Positions 47,804 through 59,284 of a DNA stretch of 64,000 nt are shown here, one piece after another. Position 1 is the stretch's first letter, and each line of letters opens with the position of its first letter. This DNA is from Zantedeschia hybrid cultivar. Lineage: Eukaryota; Streptophyta; Magnoliopsida; Alismatales; Araceae. Position numbers and translations under genes: made by a program. The notes under the pieces were generated by a model. That model ran no database searches and was not told the origin of the DNA. It was given only the letters and a program-made list of their open reading frames with translations. The stretch is from contig JARZZO010000011.1 in the NCBI GenBank assembly GCA_030544215.1, forward strand, positions 49,287,587 through 49,351,586, given 5' to 3'.

Positions 47804-49087
47804 GCATTGACTTTACAAGGGAGTGAAATGGAATGGAATGTATTGAAAAGGTGATGTGACACGCTCTCAACATCATATGATATGAATTTTTCTCAAAATT
47901 ATCAATGAAGCAATTCAAAGAGATCAATAGAATCAATTTGTCTGGATGAAAGAGACAAAGGAAATAAAATAAGGTCGATCAACTTCCATGATTAGGAAGT
48001 ACTCTAGGTCACAAACCCTGTAGGTTTCATCATGGAGAGCGTTTACCACCCAATATGAACGTGCTACAACCATGATGGATCTTAAAAGGAAACAAGAAAA
48101 TATAGGATAAAGAATTCAAACAAGGAGGAAATTCCAAACATATCTTTAAGAAAACCTCAAAGATAATTGAGAGATCAATTCAGAATGGAATATTTCATAT
48201 CACGTTGTGATTTATTAGATCAATGGTCTGAAATTTAATCAATAGCTAATTTTTATCACAATTATTTCAAAGTCCTACATGATGCATGTTGGCCTAAAAA
48301 AAAAAATACAAAATAAAATAAAATATAAATTAATCAAGGATAATATTGTTAAACTATCATTGATGAGTCAAGACATTAATCTTGTAATTCAGTGCTAAGC
48401 CGAAGCTCGTTTATCCACGTGTTGTTTCACAAAAGCGGAACTATCGGCCCCATCAATTAACAATCTAACGGCCTATCCGTGCGATTAAGAATCCTCTGGA
48501 ATTATCACTGTTTTTTTTTTTTTGAAGGAGAACTCAAATTCCAGTTTCACAAGGTCCTTGATACACTCTAATAAATATTTATCGTATAGTCATATTAATG
48601 CAAATTGATTACATATAGGAATACAAGGGCGGAGAAAACCGTCTTTTTAGCCATGGCTAGGACTCATTAACTCCCTTATTGAATTTCCAGCTTCATTTTC
48701 TTTTCTTTGAAATATTCCTGCATTCAAGGTTTATCAGTAATTTCATGCAAATAGATAAACATCATTAAATAATCAGCAAACATGTAATTTCGGGAATTTT
48801 CAGAGATTTATTAAAAGGCGTCGATCTGTACGGGCGTCATTTGAATGATGTCGTGCACGGTCGACGTGTTTAAAGTTATCGAAACAGTAGCTTTCTGACT
48901 CCAATCCGAAATCAACTTTCCTTACTCCAACCCCTTCTCCACTTCAGAAAAGGCTTCCCTCCCCTCGCAAATCACTATATATAACTTCCCTCTCTTCATA
49001 TCAAATCAACATAACAAGCAATCAAGAAAGAAAGCTAGAGAATTCCCTTCAAGACTCAAGGGAAGGAGGAAAAAATCAATTAAGACA
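47804..49087 (+). promoter_or_regulatory. T1 upstream region of the antisense gene, with TATA box
   Basis: About 1.3 kb without an ORF. A plus-strand TATATATAA at 48976-48984 lies about 104 bp before the ATG at 49088, and two dyads (48811-48875) lie upstream. The T2 counterpart has TATATAAAC at the same relative place. Confidence 0.6.
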
Positions 49088-50556
49088 GATGGCTAGTTTT
49101 ATTCAAGGATCTTCATCAAGCAAAAGGGTGAGAAAGATGATTGAAAAACTTTATGATGTGGAAGGACATCTAAGGGAAGAGATCCCAACTTAAAGGTAAG
49201 CTATTATCTCTTTTAAAGTTAATTCTCCTTCTTTTCTAAATTCTTTTCCATATTCTGGTTCCATACTCCAAATTTATGATAGAATTATACCAATTTCCTT
49301 TATTTTTCAAGGGATACCCTTTCTTTCCTGGCCCAAGAAGGTTCTCTTCTCTTTCATGGATTTCCAAATTAGTTGAAAAAATCAATCTTTCTATGCAGTT
49401 TTATATTACCAAGTGGCATATCCAAAGGTTGGTAATCCATGTAAAACATTACAAGAGCACACTTATGGATTAGGCTGCAATGAGTGCATTGATTGAACTG
49501 TAGCATCCTCAAACCCACACTTTTCTTTTCTCGTCCTTTGAAGCGACCATCCTGTTGGAAGAAGCTGAACTCCTATTGGGTCTTCCTAAACTTAAGGTGA
49601 ACAATGACGAACCTGATGTGACCAACATGTTAGTCATGAGGAAGAAAATTACATGTCATCAATTTCTAAAGAAGATTATGGACGGTCCAAAGGAAATTCA
49701 AAGCATTCTTGTCCAAAAAGGAATAAATCTGGTGAAGCTTGTTGAATGGACTTTGAAGAAAATAAAAGAAGCTAAAGATGAAGACATAGAGGTCATGATG
49801 GTTGCATTCACTACATGTCTGGCTGGAGCTCTACTATTTCCTGCCTAGGACAATATCCTTCATGAAGATCAACTTATTGCGATTTGTGGAATATTCAGAG
49901 GAAAACAAATAAGCACTGTAGTTCTAGCATATCTCTACAATGGGCTCTCAGCAGCTTCCACTGGTAAACCTCCGTACGACAGCATGCTACTCTTGGCTCT
50001 ATGGATTGATTTACACTTCAAATTCAACCACAACAATGAAGCGGTTCCAAGGATATCTTAGCTTTATCAGTGTAGTCCTATATTCCATATTGCCAACGTT
50101 GTGAAGTTCAACGACAACATGACCAATCGAGTGTCCAACCTCAAAACTCGAGCAGACTGGCGTACTTATTTCAAGACGATGGCAAGAACTGGATTCGAAT
50201 CCACGCCACTTGCTCTCATGGAAAAGATAGTCAGAGTTCGCCGTGGTGCTGGCATAGAGTTTCGATTGATCGGTGCGATCGAGTTCATTCTATACAATTC
50301 ACATCACTGTCATCTTCAACTTGATATGCCACGCTATGAATTTCCAGAAATATCTTCTCTTTCTCCAATCAAAAAGCGTGCATTGGGAGCTGAGGAAGAT
50401 TTTGAGGCGACAGAGCTTATTGTGACTCTCTAGAACATTGGATTCACCTGCTGCGTTAAACTTCCTTACGAAGCAAATCATGAGTTATGGAAAACTTATG
50501 TAAAAGAGCTTCAGAAAATTCGGCCAGAAAGCTCTCAACTTCCATCCAATGCTTGA
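49088..50556 (+). pseudogene. T1 antisense PMD-like gene, decayed
   Basis: Runs opposite to the element. Exon 1 starts MASFIQGSSS at 49088, with a GTAAG donor near 49196. Exon 2 begins at about 49312 (YPFFPGPRRFSSL). The core HPQTHTFLF...ILLEEAELLLGLP resembles the plant mobile domain (W-H-P-x-T-H-x-F then LEE/LED-x-x-LLGLP). Later parts (LKTRADWRTYF, RRGAGIEFRLIGAIEFILYN) match T2. In-frame stops near 49196, 49472, 49501, 49846, 50058 and 50431 make it inactive. The final stop is at 50554. Confidence 0.75.
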
Positions 50557-51388
50557 TGTACTTTGAATTTATTATTATTATATATATATTTTAATAAAAT
50601 ATCATTTCTTTATTGCCATAAAGATCTTTTCCTTAATTTCGTGCAAATTTTCAGAATTTTTCCTTAAGCAAAACTGTTCATTTCCCTCAAAAATTTAAGT
50701 TTCGGGCTCATTAAATCAAAACACGTCCACTCAGAGTGATGTTTTTCACTTAAATTCAATTTTCGAAATTAAAATTATTCCTTAGAATAATACAAAACAC
50801 GTCTACTATAGCTGACGTTATTCAAATTCTCTTTCCTATTTTCCAGAAATTTTGGGCATTAAATTGTCTTAACCACGTCACCCGTGGTCGACGTTAATCA
50901 TTGGTTACGCTCGTACTTCCGTATTTTCTCAAAATTAATTTTCTGAATTGCGTCTCCTATGGTCGACGTTTTTTCACTGATTCATTCCATATTTCTTGGT
51001 ATGACTCTTACTACCAAAGGCGGTAAATTCCAAATCATGTCATCCATAGGCGATGTCGTTATCTCATTTTCAAGTTTCGAACCCCCTACCTTAGTTTGTG
51101 CGCCACTAAATGATGTCGTTTTGTGTCAACGTGTTTTACCACTTTTCTACAGGGTTGTGAACCCGAGCCCTCCTTCCTTCTCATTCTCTCAATCTCATTC
51201 TCTCTCTTCTTTCCTTCTTCTTCCCTTTTGGTGACGGCAGCTCTCTGGCGATCCTCTCCTTCTCTCGGCCACCTTCTTCTTTTCCGACGATCATCGGCGG
51301 CTTCCTCATCTTCGACTATCCCTCTTACTCTCTCAAACTCTCACCTCTCTTTCTTCATCCCATTCTCTCTTTTTCTAAAATCTCTCTC
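50557..51388 (+). other. T1 spacer between antisense genes, rich in dyads
   Basis: AT-rich just after the gene (polyadenylation-like TTTTAATAAAATATC near 50590). Dyads lie at about 50712-50751, 50793-50826, 50866-50900 and 50943-50977, with two weaker ones near 51040-51130. A CT-rich stretch (51170-51380) precedes the next ATG, as in T2. Confidence 0.6.
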
Positions 51389-51597
51389 ATGGAGCGTGGA
51401 GGACCGAGCGGGAACGCCAAAGGGTCGCGGCGATCTCGGCAGTGGAGATATATGAAGAAGAAGGGATCCCTGAAATCCAAGAGTAACTGGGGGCGGCTCA
51501 AATCCTCGTAGAGGCGGCGGCTTTTATGGAAGCCGAGAGGGCTCCATCGACGGCGGAACCACCGGCGGCACCGGCCGAGGAGGGTGGTCCATCGATG
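51389..51597 (+). pseudogene. T1 exon 1 of the second antisense PMD gene (remnant)
   Basis: Starts MERGGPSGNAKG, parallel to MERGEGSRKLK in T2, shares the EAAAFxE segment and ends at a GTAAG donor (51598). A TAG and a frameshift interrupt it (209 bp is not a multiple of three). The intron is cut at 51754 by T2, so the remaining exons are displaced beyond the window. Confidence 0.72.
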
Positions 51598-51683
51598 GTA
51601 AGCCTAAAACTCTCCCTTTTATAGCATTTTGAGGGTCGTGAGGAGCCGAAAGGAGAATGGCTACAGACCCTCGGGTCTGTGGT

Positions 51684-51747
51684 CAATTGGCGTCGAGTCA
51701 GGACGATGCCTTTCAAAGGGTGTCGTCCATACTCAATGCCATTCAGA
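51684..51747 (-). repeat. Two abutting GCGTC/GACGC dyads at the T2 insertion site
   Basis: At about 51684-51715 and 51712-51747, within intron 1 of the second antisense gene of T1. T2 begins eight bases further on. Confidence 0.6.
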
Positions 51748-51754
51748 ACAAGAG

Positions 51755-53068
51755 TGTGTGAGTGCTTAAAATGCTAGTGTGATTATCATGAAAATTCCTA
51801 TGTTGTTTAGGTGTAAAATAACCTATTAAAAACAGAAAACTAAGTGCAGTGATCGCCAGAAACTTTTAACTAAAAAGTTCCAAAAGTGGGTTTTGATCGC
51901 CTACCTGTTTGAATGCGGAAGATTCTGAGCTCTTGGTTCCCCCTCTTCAGCCGGCTGAAGCAAGAGAGCTCTTTCTTGTTCTTTGTTCTTGCTGTTGAGG
52001 TTGAAGTTGATGATCATCCAGAAATCCTTGTGACTTGCTTGTTTTCCCCTTTTGATTCTCCTTTTGCTCCGTACAGCAGAATAGAAAGAAAAGAAATGAA
52101 GAGATAATGATGAGAACTCAATCAATAATAGTATCTGTTGCAATCATGATGTTAAGTATGTAATTGAACAGCAAACTTATTTGTTTAATAGCTTTTTATA
52201 CCTCTTAATCAAATAGGTTTTGAAAGAAATGAATGTGTTGTGTGTGTTTGCATGGAGTGATGATGAATGTAAAACTAATGAAATGAATGCAGAAATAAAA
52301 GACTTATGCCCAAAGGTTGAATCCTTGAATGGATGAAGAGTTTTGAAAGGACGCCGACTTCTGGAAATGGCAGCGCTTCAGCGTTCCGACGTTGTAGCTT
52401 CGATCTTCGCTATCGCTTCGATCAATAATGACGCTCAACTTCTTTTTTTTTTTTTTAACTCATTGAAGATGCAAAGTATTTATAGGCTTCTTCTGCGTCC
52501 GTGATTAACATAGAAAAACTTCGGATTTATCTATCTTAACCAACAGATAAATACTGATTAATTCATCTTTATCTGTAATTATCTAAACCGCGTCCAGGAT
52601 AACCGACGCCTTTCAGATTAATTAAAGATAAGGATAAACATCCGAAAAACTTATCTTTATCTGTATTAGCTAAAACGCGTCTACATGTATAGACGTCTTT
52701 TACACTAATTAAGATAAGGATAAACATCCGGAAGAGAAGTTAAAATAGCTTAGGAAACCTAAAACGCGTCAATACTCACAGACGCCTTTTAGCTAATTAA
52801 TCAACTGATTAAAATTCAAATTTAAACGTTAAAACAGGAATAAACTCTAAATCGCGTCCACACAGGTTGACGTCTTTTAGACTTCTTCATATTTTAACTG
52901 AAATTTGAGCTAAAATCAATTCAATTGATTAACTTAAACATGTCTGTTAAACCTGACACTCAAAAAGATCAATAAAAATTAATCAATGATTAAATATCAG
53001 ACCATTCTGAGGTATTATTATATGATATGAAATTTACTCGAAATGACGTCAAAATTAGCGTGTCTACA
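51755..53068 (-). repeat. T2 3' LTR, about 1.31 kb
   Basis: TGTGTGAGTGC...GTGTCTACA on the plus strand, so the minus strand starts TGTAGACACGCTAATTTTG. A minus-strand TATAAATA lies at 52477-52484. It matches T1 at both ends and in many internal stretches. Confidence 0.82.
52582..52880 (-). repeat. Four GCGTC/GACGC dyads in the T2 LTR
   Basis: At about 52582-52616, 52669-52703, 52759-52793 and 52846-52880, spaced roughly 80-90 bp apart and separated by similar TTATCTTTATCTGTA/AAGATAAGGATAAAC stretches. Confidence 0.75.
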
Positions 53069-53083
53069 GCTGCCTCACCTTGG
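53069..53083 (-). other. T2 polypurine tract
   Basis: The minus strand reads AAGGTGAGGCAGC directly before TGTAGACACG. Confidence 0.72.
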
Positions 53084-54450
53084 CATCGTCTTTGCAAGGG
53101 AGTGAAATGGAATAGAATGTACTGAAAATGTGATGCCAAGGTGTGATGAGACACACTCTTAACATCACATGATTAGAATTTTTCTCAAAATCATCAATGA
53201 AGATAGTTCAAGGAGATCAATGGAATTAATCCTGTCTAGATGAGGTAGACAAGGAAATAAAATAAGATCGATCAACCTCCTCGGAGTGGGAAGTACCCCA
53301 GGTCGTAGACACTGTAGGTTTCATCATGGGGAGCGTTTGCCAGCCAATGTGGACATGCTGCAGCCATGATGGATCTTAAAAGAAAACAAGAAATATTGGA
53401 TAAAGAGTCCAAGAAAGGATATAACTCCAAGGATATCTTCAAGCGAACCTCAAAGATAATCAAGATACTCAATTCAGAATAGAATATTTCATATCATGTT
53501 GAAATTATTTGATTAATGGTCTGAAACTTAATCAGTAATTAATTCTTACCACAATGATTTCAAAGTCCTACATGATGCATGCTGGGCTAAAAGAAAATAT
53601 AAAGTCAAATAAAATATAAATTAATCAAGGATAATATTGTTAAATTGTCATTAATGAGTCAAGACATCAATTCTTGTAATCCAGTGCTAAGCCGAAGCTC
53701 GTTTATCCACGCACCGTTTAACAAAAGTGGAACCATCGTCCTCACTAATTAGCAATCCAACGGCCTATCCGTGCGATTAAGAATTCTCTGGAATTATCAC
53801 TGTTTTTGTTGTAGGGGAACTCAAATTCCAGTTTCATCAAAACCACAAAGTCCTTGATATAGTCTAATAAATATTTATCGTATAATAATGAGATTATGCA
53901 CAATAATTACATGAAAGGAGTACAAGGGTAAAAATAACCGTCTTTTTAGCCACGGTTGAGACTTCTTGACTCCCACAGTGGGATATTCTTGATATCTTCA
54001 GCTTTACTCAGGTTCTCTTGAATTTCCTGCATTCAAAATCATTAATGATTCTAAACAAATATTCAATTTAAGCATTAAAAACCACAGAACTTCAGGTAAT
54101 TCACAGAAGTGCTGAAAAGCGTCATGTCTCGAAGACGCCTTTTAACATTGAAACGCGTCGCTGTTCCTCGACGCCTTTCACTCACAGAAACAGGTTCTGA
54201 CTGTTCTTCTACTCGAATTCCAACTCTACCAATGCACATCCCTTTTCCAATCCGGAAAAGGTCTACCTAGGATCGCAATTCCTCCTATATAAACACCCTT
54301 AGGTTGTTCCCAAACAATCCTACCATAATCCAAAGATCCTAGGTGGAGTTTTCTTTCAAAGTTTCAAGGTTTCTTCAAGGTTTCTAAGGTTTCCAAGCTT
54401 CAAGAAGGAGGAACTCCGAAAAAGAGAGTATAGATTCTTCAAACAAGAAG
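53084..54450 (+). promoter_or_regulatory. T2 upstream region and promoter of the first antisense gene
   Basis: About 1.4 kb without a supported ORF and homologous to 47804-49087. A plus-strand TATATAAAC at 54286-54294 lies about 160 bp before the ATG. Dyads at about 54112-54145 and 54148-54180 sit just upstream of it. Confidence 0.6.
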
Positions 54451-55792
54451 ATGAAGATGTCTCTAGAGAAGTTTTCTGACATAGAGAATCACCTCAATGG
54501 AAGGAATCCTAATCTTCAAGTAAGTTCGATCAACTCCCCTTCAATCCTTGTTCATGTTCTTCACGTTCTTCATGTTCTTCCTTTCGTTTTTTTTCAGAAT
54601 TATCCCATGTTTCCTGGCCCGAGAAAATTCACATCTCTACCTTGGATTCGTAAACTTGCAAAAAGTGTTAAACTTTCCATGCAAGTTTTTATATCTAAGT
54701 GGAATATTCAAGGACTTGTAGTACTTTCTAAACATTACAAAAGCGCGAACGTAGATTGGGGGTGCCTTGATCGAGTGGTGGCATCCCCAAACTCATACGT
54801 TCTTCTTCCAAGACTTCGAGTGCACGATTCTTCTAGAGGAGGCGGAACTTCTATTAGGTCTCCCAAAGACCAAAGACAACAAAGACAAGATAGCCTTGAC
54901 AAGAGAAAGAATCACTGGTCAACAATTGTTGACATCGATCATGAAGGATCCTTCAGAAGCTAAATGATGCCTCACCAAAAAAGGGATCAATCTTGCAAAG
55001 CTAGCCGAGTGGACTCTATATGAAATTGATGATCTGAGGGAGGATGAAGCGGAGGATGTAACGAAAGCTTTAGTCACATGCCTTGCCGGTGCCTTGTTCT
55101 TCCTTGCGCAGGATAATATCTTAGAAGATGATAAGGTGAGTGCTATCTGCGCAATCTTCGAAGGTAAATCCATTAGCACTGCACTCTTGGCATATCTTTA
55201 TAGTGAGCTTTCTGCGGCCTCTGTAGGTCGTCCCCCTTATGGGTGCATGCTACTCTTTGCCTTGTGGGTTGAACTTCACTTCAAGTTTGAGTACAGCAAG
55301 AAAAGGCCTCTGAATCCATCTCAGATCTTCTTGAATAGTCTAATTCATTGCATTGCTAATATTGTAAAGTTCAATGAGCATATGGTCAACAAGGTTCCAA
55401 AGCTCAAGACCCGGGCCGATTGGAGAGAGTATTTGAAGCTCATGACATCCGACATATTCGACTCGTCTCCACTTGCTCTTGTTGGAAAACCTGTTTGGGT
55501 GCGCCGTGCAGCAGGAGCAGACCTCAAGTTGATTGGAGCCACCGAGTTCGTGTTATACAATCCCCATCGGTGCCTTACTCAACTTAGCTTGAGCCGTCGT
55601 GAATTCCCTGAGTTCTCTCTCACACCCCCAATCAAGAAGCGCGACTTGGAATCCGATGAAGATTATGAAGCCATACAAATCATTACTACCTTATGGAACC
55701 TTGGCTTCAGTTACCGTGTAAAATCCTCTAAAGATAGAGATAGAGGATTGAAATTTCCTTACCTTAAAGGTCTCCATGAAATTCTCCCTTAA
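54451..55792 (+). pseudogene. T2 antisense PMD/DUF7745-like gene, two exons, two lesions
   Basis: Exon 1 54451-54519 (23 codons, MKMSLEKFSD), intron 54520-54597 (GTAAG...TTTTCAG), exon 2 from 54598 (NYPMFPGPRKF). The core IEWWHPQTHTFFF...LLEEAELLLGLP resembles the plant mobile domain. The C-terminal half (TRADWREYLKLM, WVRRAAGADLKLIG, TEFVLYNPHRC) matches T1. A small deletion near 54755 shifts the frame, and a TAA at 54961 interrupts it. From 54965 to 55792 it stays open (ending LHEILP). Polyadenylation-like AATAAA lies at 55826 and 55843. PMD proteins are linked to transposons and, in Arabidopsis, to silencing and development; what this one does is unknown. Confidence 0.78.
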
Positions 55793-56441
55793 ATGTCATC
55801 TTTCTCTTTTTTTTCTTTATGATGTAATAAAGGATTTCATTGAATAAAGATTGATTTTTCGTGCCTTGAAATCTTTCCTTAACTTTCTGTGATGTGCACA
55901 TGATTTTTCCTTTAGTAAAAACCGGATTTTTCCTGAAGATTTGACAATTCGGGTTCTGTTAAATGTAAAACGCGTCCACTCAGACAGACGCCTTTCAACA
56001 ACAATTCTTTTTCCATAAATTCAATTTAATCCTCAAAAACCTGATTTAAAGCTTAAATTGCGTCTTCACAACCTGACGCCTTTCAATTCTCTCTCCTACT
56101 TTTTGCCATTAATTCCGTGATTAATTCCCTGAAACGCGTCTGTAATGTAAGACGTCTTTCATCATTTTCCTCTGTACTGCTTTGACAGAATTGACGGATT
56201 CCTGAAACGCGTTTTGACATGTGGACGTCGTTCACTATTTTCAAATAGCTATCTTTTGCCGCCTCAACTTATGCCCCCTAAAACGCGTCTTTCTGAGTCG
56301 ACGCCTTTTAACCTTTTCATTACAGACCCGCGAAGGCCTCCTTTCTTCCTCACTTTTCACCTTACCTTTCTCTTTCCTCACCGGCGATCCGAGCTCCTAC
56401 GATCTTGATTTTTCTCCCTCAAAACTTCCTATTTCCTGACC
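55793..56441 (+). promoter_or_regulatory. Spacer and putative promoter of the second antisense gene, with five dyads
   Basis: Dyads at about 55965-56000, 56053-56087, 56129-56161, 56202-56235 and 56279-56311. A CT-rich stretch (56330-56430) follows, directly before the ATG. No clear TATA box. Confidence 0.65.
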
Positions 56442-59284
56442 ATGGAGCGCGGTGAAGGATCCAGGAAGTTGAAGACCTTGGCCAAGAGGCGACGAAGGCA
56501 AGAGGAAGAAGCTCCCGAAGAGATTCCGGCGGCGTTAGCCGAGGCGGCGGCGTTTTTGGAGGAAGAGATCCCTCCACCGGCGCCTATCGCAATGGAAGAA
56601 GAAGAGGAGGGCGACCTCCACACGGTAAGCTCCCTGTGGTTTGAATGGGATGAGAAAAAGAGGAGAAAAACGGGGTTTTTCAAAAACCCGGAATCGGGTC
56701 TTGAAAGGCGTCCAGACCAGGTGACGCCATTCAAAAGGCGTCACACTGGGCTGACGTCTTTCAAGATTAATTCCAAATTTTAATTAGGCAGAAAATAAAC
56801 CTGAAGTGCGTCAGGACATGTGGACGTGTTTTGAAAAACGTCTGTGTGTGCTGACGCCTTTCAAAACAGAAGTGATTTTCCTGTTTTTATTCATTACTGA
56901 CCCTATTTTTTTATGTTTTTTATTTCCAGGGAGTGATGAGGGCCAGGATCTCATGGGACCTTGTGATAGGGGCTTATAGAGGGCTCCCGGATTTCCAGAA
57001 GACGCGCCTGCGCCGGATGGGGTTCGGCGAGGTATTAGACATCGAGCCATTTTGGCTTGATTTGGTCCTCCTGCAGGCGCTGCGGGAGAGGTGGCATGCG
57101 GAAAGCCGTGCTTTCCTAATGCCGTGGGGACATATGGTCTCCACCCTAGAGGATGTGGCCAGGATTACTGGCCTCAGGGTAGAGGGCCGACCTGTGAGTG
57201 GGGTGACCTACCCCAACTACTAGGGATTAGCAGAGGCTCTGCTAGGGATAGAGGTATCCAGCCGGCAGAGAGTCTAGGATGGTTCCTAGGGTAGAGGTAG
57301 AGGCAGCTTTAGGATTAGATGAGCCCCGGCGTCGGTCAGACGAGACCCGGGAGGAGTTTAGGGATAGGCTAGCCGAGTTATCCTCCGCCGTCTACTGTAG
57401 TGATCCGAGTCAGGGGGAGGAGGTAGATAGGCAGCTTAGGGTCTTCTTAGTTTTCTTCTTTGGTCGGTTGCTCTTTGGTACGAAGGGCGACCACATCCAC
57501 TGTAGGTTTCTTTATTTGTTAGATGACTTAGATAGCTTAGGAGAGTACGCCTGGGGTGCGGCCCTTCTGGCCCATCTCTTTTCCGAATTGTTTGCGGTCA
57601 CGCCGGACCGTGAGACTACTGTCAGCGGCTTCTCGCCGTTCCTTCAGGTATTAAGTCGTTTATTATTTGTTCATGATATGCAATATGATATGATGTTTTT
57701 CTAACTTATATGTTCATGAATGCAGGTGTGGAGCTACTATTACTTCCCGCTCGGCAGAGCGCGGATTGCTCGACCTAGCGCTGTCCCATTGGCCTGCCGT
57801 TGGCAACCGATCGTGGACACAGCTCTACAGCATCACCAGCTGACGGCCCTCCGCCGTCAGTTCCTAGATTATCCAGAGCTATTGGTAAGTTTTTAACTTG
57901 TTCAATTTTATTAAATGCAATCTTTTATTCCTTAAATGTAAGTTATTTATGAATGCATCTAACCTATATGCAGGTGATCTGGCGCCCGTACCTTGGTATG
58001 GGCGAGGAGGGTCAGCCGTGGGTGACGGCTGGCAGGAGGAGGTTCGGGAGGCAAATGTGGCTGCATTGCCTCAACGAAATCGAGCACCTCCGCCTCCGGC
58101 TCGTGATGAGGACGCTGGGCCTCCATCAAGAATGGATCGACGAGGAGGTCCCGGAGGGCGTGGGAAGGAGCATGAGGGGCAAGCAAGCCCTCACCGACTG
58201 GCGTGCCAAGTTCCCGGAGCAGTACGAGGACTGGCACCGCCGCGGCGTACGGGTGGAGTCCCGTGCGGAGAGTAGCGAGGCCTACCTCCAGCAGTACCGG
58301 GCCCACTACGCCGATCAGCTTCGGCTCCTTCGACCACTCGATGTAAGTATGCATTTATGCGTCTTTCATTTTATTATTATCTTGATTTATGCTTGGTGAA
58401 TGAATGTATGAATGTGTGACTTGCAGGATGCACGTGATGCAGTCATCATCGACCTCCGGGCCCGCCTACATGATGCGGAGGCCCAGCTCGAACAAGTCCA
58501 GAAGGAACTGTTTGATCTGGTATGTATGCATATTTATGAGTGCATGTTTTAATTAATTAATTGTTTTGGCGATTGACACTGACAGTTTTCTTTTGATGCA
58601 GCGAGCCGTCTACACCCAAGCGGCTCCCCCTTCCTTCGGAGCTTCATCTTCTTCCTCATCTGCTGCTCACGAGGCTGCTCTGGCTGACCTCCAGAGCCAG
58701 CTCGCCTCCGCTATCCATCGGGCTTCTCTCACGGAGGAGGACCGTGCTGCTCGGGTAAGTTCTTCAACTTTTGAATTTGACTTTGATTACTTGATTGCCT
58801 TGAACTAACAACGACTTCTCCTCAGGTCGCTGAGCTTCAGGAAGCCCTTTAGAAGGCTGAAGCAGAGCTGGAGTATGCTCGTGCTGCAGCGGCTCGTGCC
58901 GAGGCTGACGCTGCGCGGATCCGGTCTTTGGAAGAGCAGGTGGCCCGACTCTCGACAGGAGATCTTGCGCGCCTCCAGATTCTCCTGGAGGTCGTGACAG
59001 AGGAGCGAGATCGCGAACGCCTTCGACTGGAGAGTCTTCTGGGTCGGTTGTCAGTTGCAGAGCATGAGCGCAAGATGGTGGAGGAGAGGTATCAGTGAGC
59101 TCGACAGCGTGCCCATGAGCGTGGTCTAACCAGTGCTTTCACGGCCAGTGCCGCCGTGTCTTCCGGCCAGGCAGGGCCGAGCGCGATGGGACCACCTCCA
59201 CCTCCCAGCCGAGAACCAGCACCGGACGCGCTTGACGAGGCCTAGAGCCAGCTCGATGAGGGCGGAGGGGAGAGCCAGCCTTGA
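56442..59284 (+). pseudogene. T2 antisense plant-mobile-domain gene, seven exons, with decay
   Basis: Exons by GT-AG junctions: 56442-56624, 56930-57647, 57726-57884, 57974-58342, 58427-58519, 58602-58754 and 58826-59284; the junctions I checked are all phase 0. Exon 1 is acidic and Glu/Ala-rich. Exon 2 holds the plant mobile domain signature (ALRERWHAESRAFLMPWG, STLEDVARITGLRVEGRPV); exons 3-4 continue it (VWSYYYFPLGRARI, VIWRPYLGM). Exons 5-7 form a long Ala/Glu/Arg/Leu coiled coil, ending in a proline-rich tail. Lesions: TAG at 57221, a 1-nt shift before 57279, and TAG 58850, TGA 59097 and TAG near 59245, the last three looking like C-to-T changes. It runs towards pol, tail to tail. Function unknown. 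Confidence 0.82.
56701..56865 (+). repeat. Four GCGTC/GACGC dyads in intron 1
   Basis: At about 56701-56733, 56731-56764, 56801-56834 and 56833-56865, in abutting pairs. The first is nearly perfect: TTGAAAGGCGTC, 10-nt spacer, GACGCCATTCAA. Confidence 0.8.

Larger units (their letters stand above)
46601..51754 (-). mobile_element. T1: Tat-lineage gypsy element (3' part), interrupted by T2
   Basis: Begins with an LTR start (TGTGTG) inside G2 gag (flank CAAAC). It contains the 3' LTR (46601-47789), the polypurine tract, an antisense PMD-like pseudogene and exon 1 of a second antisense gene, then stops where T2 starts. T2 has the same order, so T1 is an older copy and its pol should lie beyond the right edge. 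Confidence 0.8.

Noticed and set aside
46601..56770. 5-kb LTR pair containing a gene
   Set aside because: Two blocks of about 5 kb are homologous, but TG...CA ends with adjacent polypurine tracts place the LTRs at 46601-47789 and 51755-53068. The rest is internal sequence of two elements.
57959..58354. Minus-strand open frame of 131 codons, and 58849-59073 minus
   Set aside because: Shadows of exons of the antisense PMD gene, which has splice junctions and conserved domain motifs on the plus strand.
56442..59284. Host PMD gene that the retrotransposon landed beside
   Set aside because: T1, an independent copy, carries the same two genes in the same order and orientation between its LTR and the break, so they are part of the element family.
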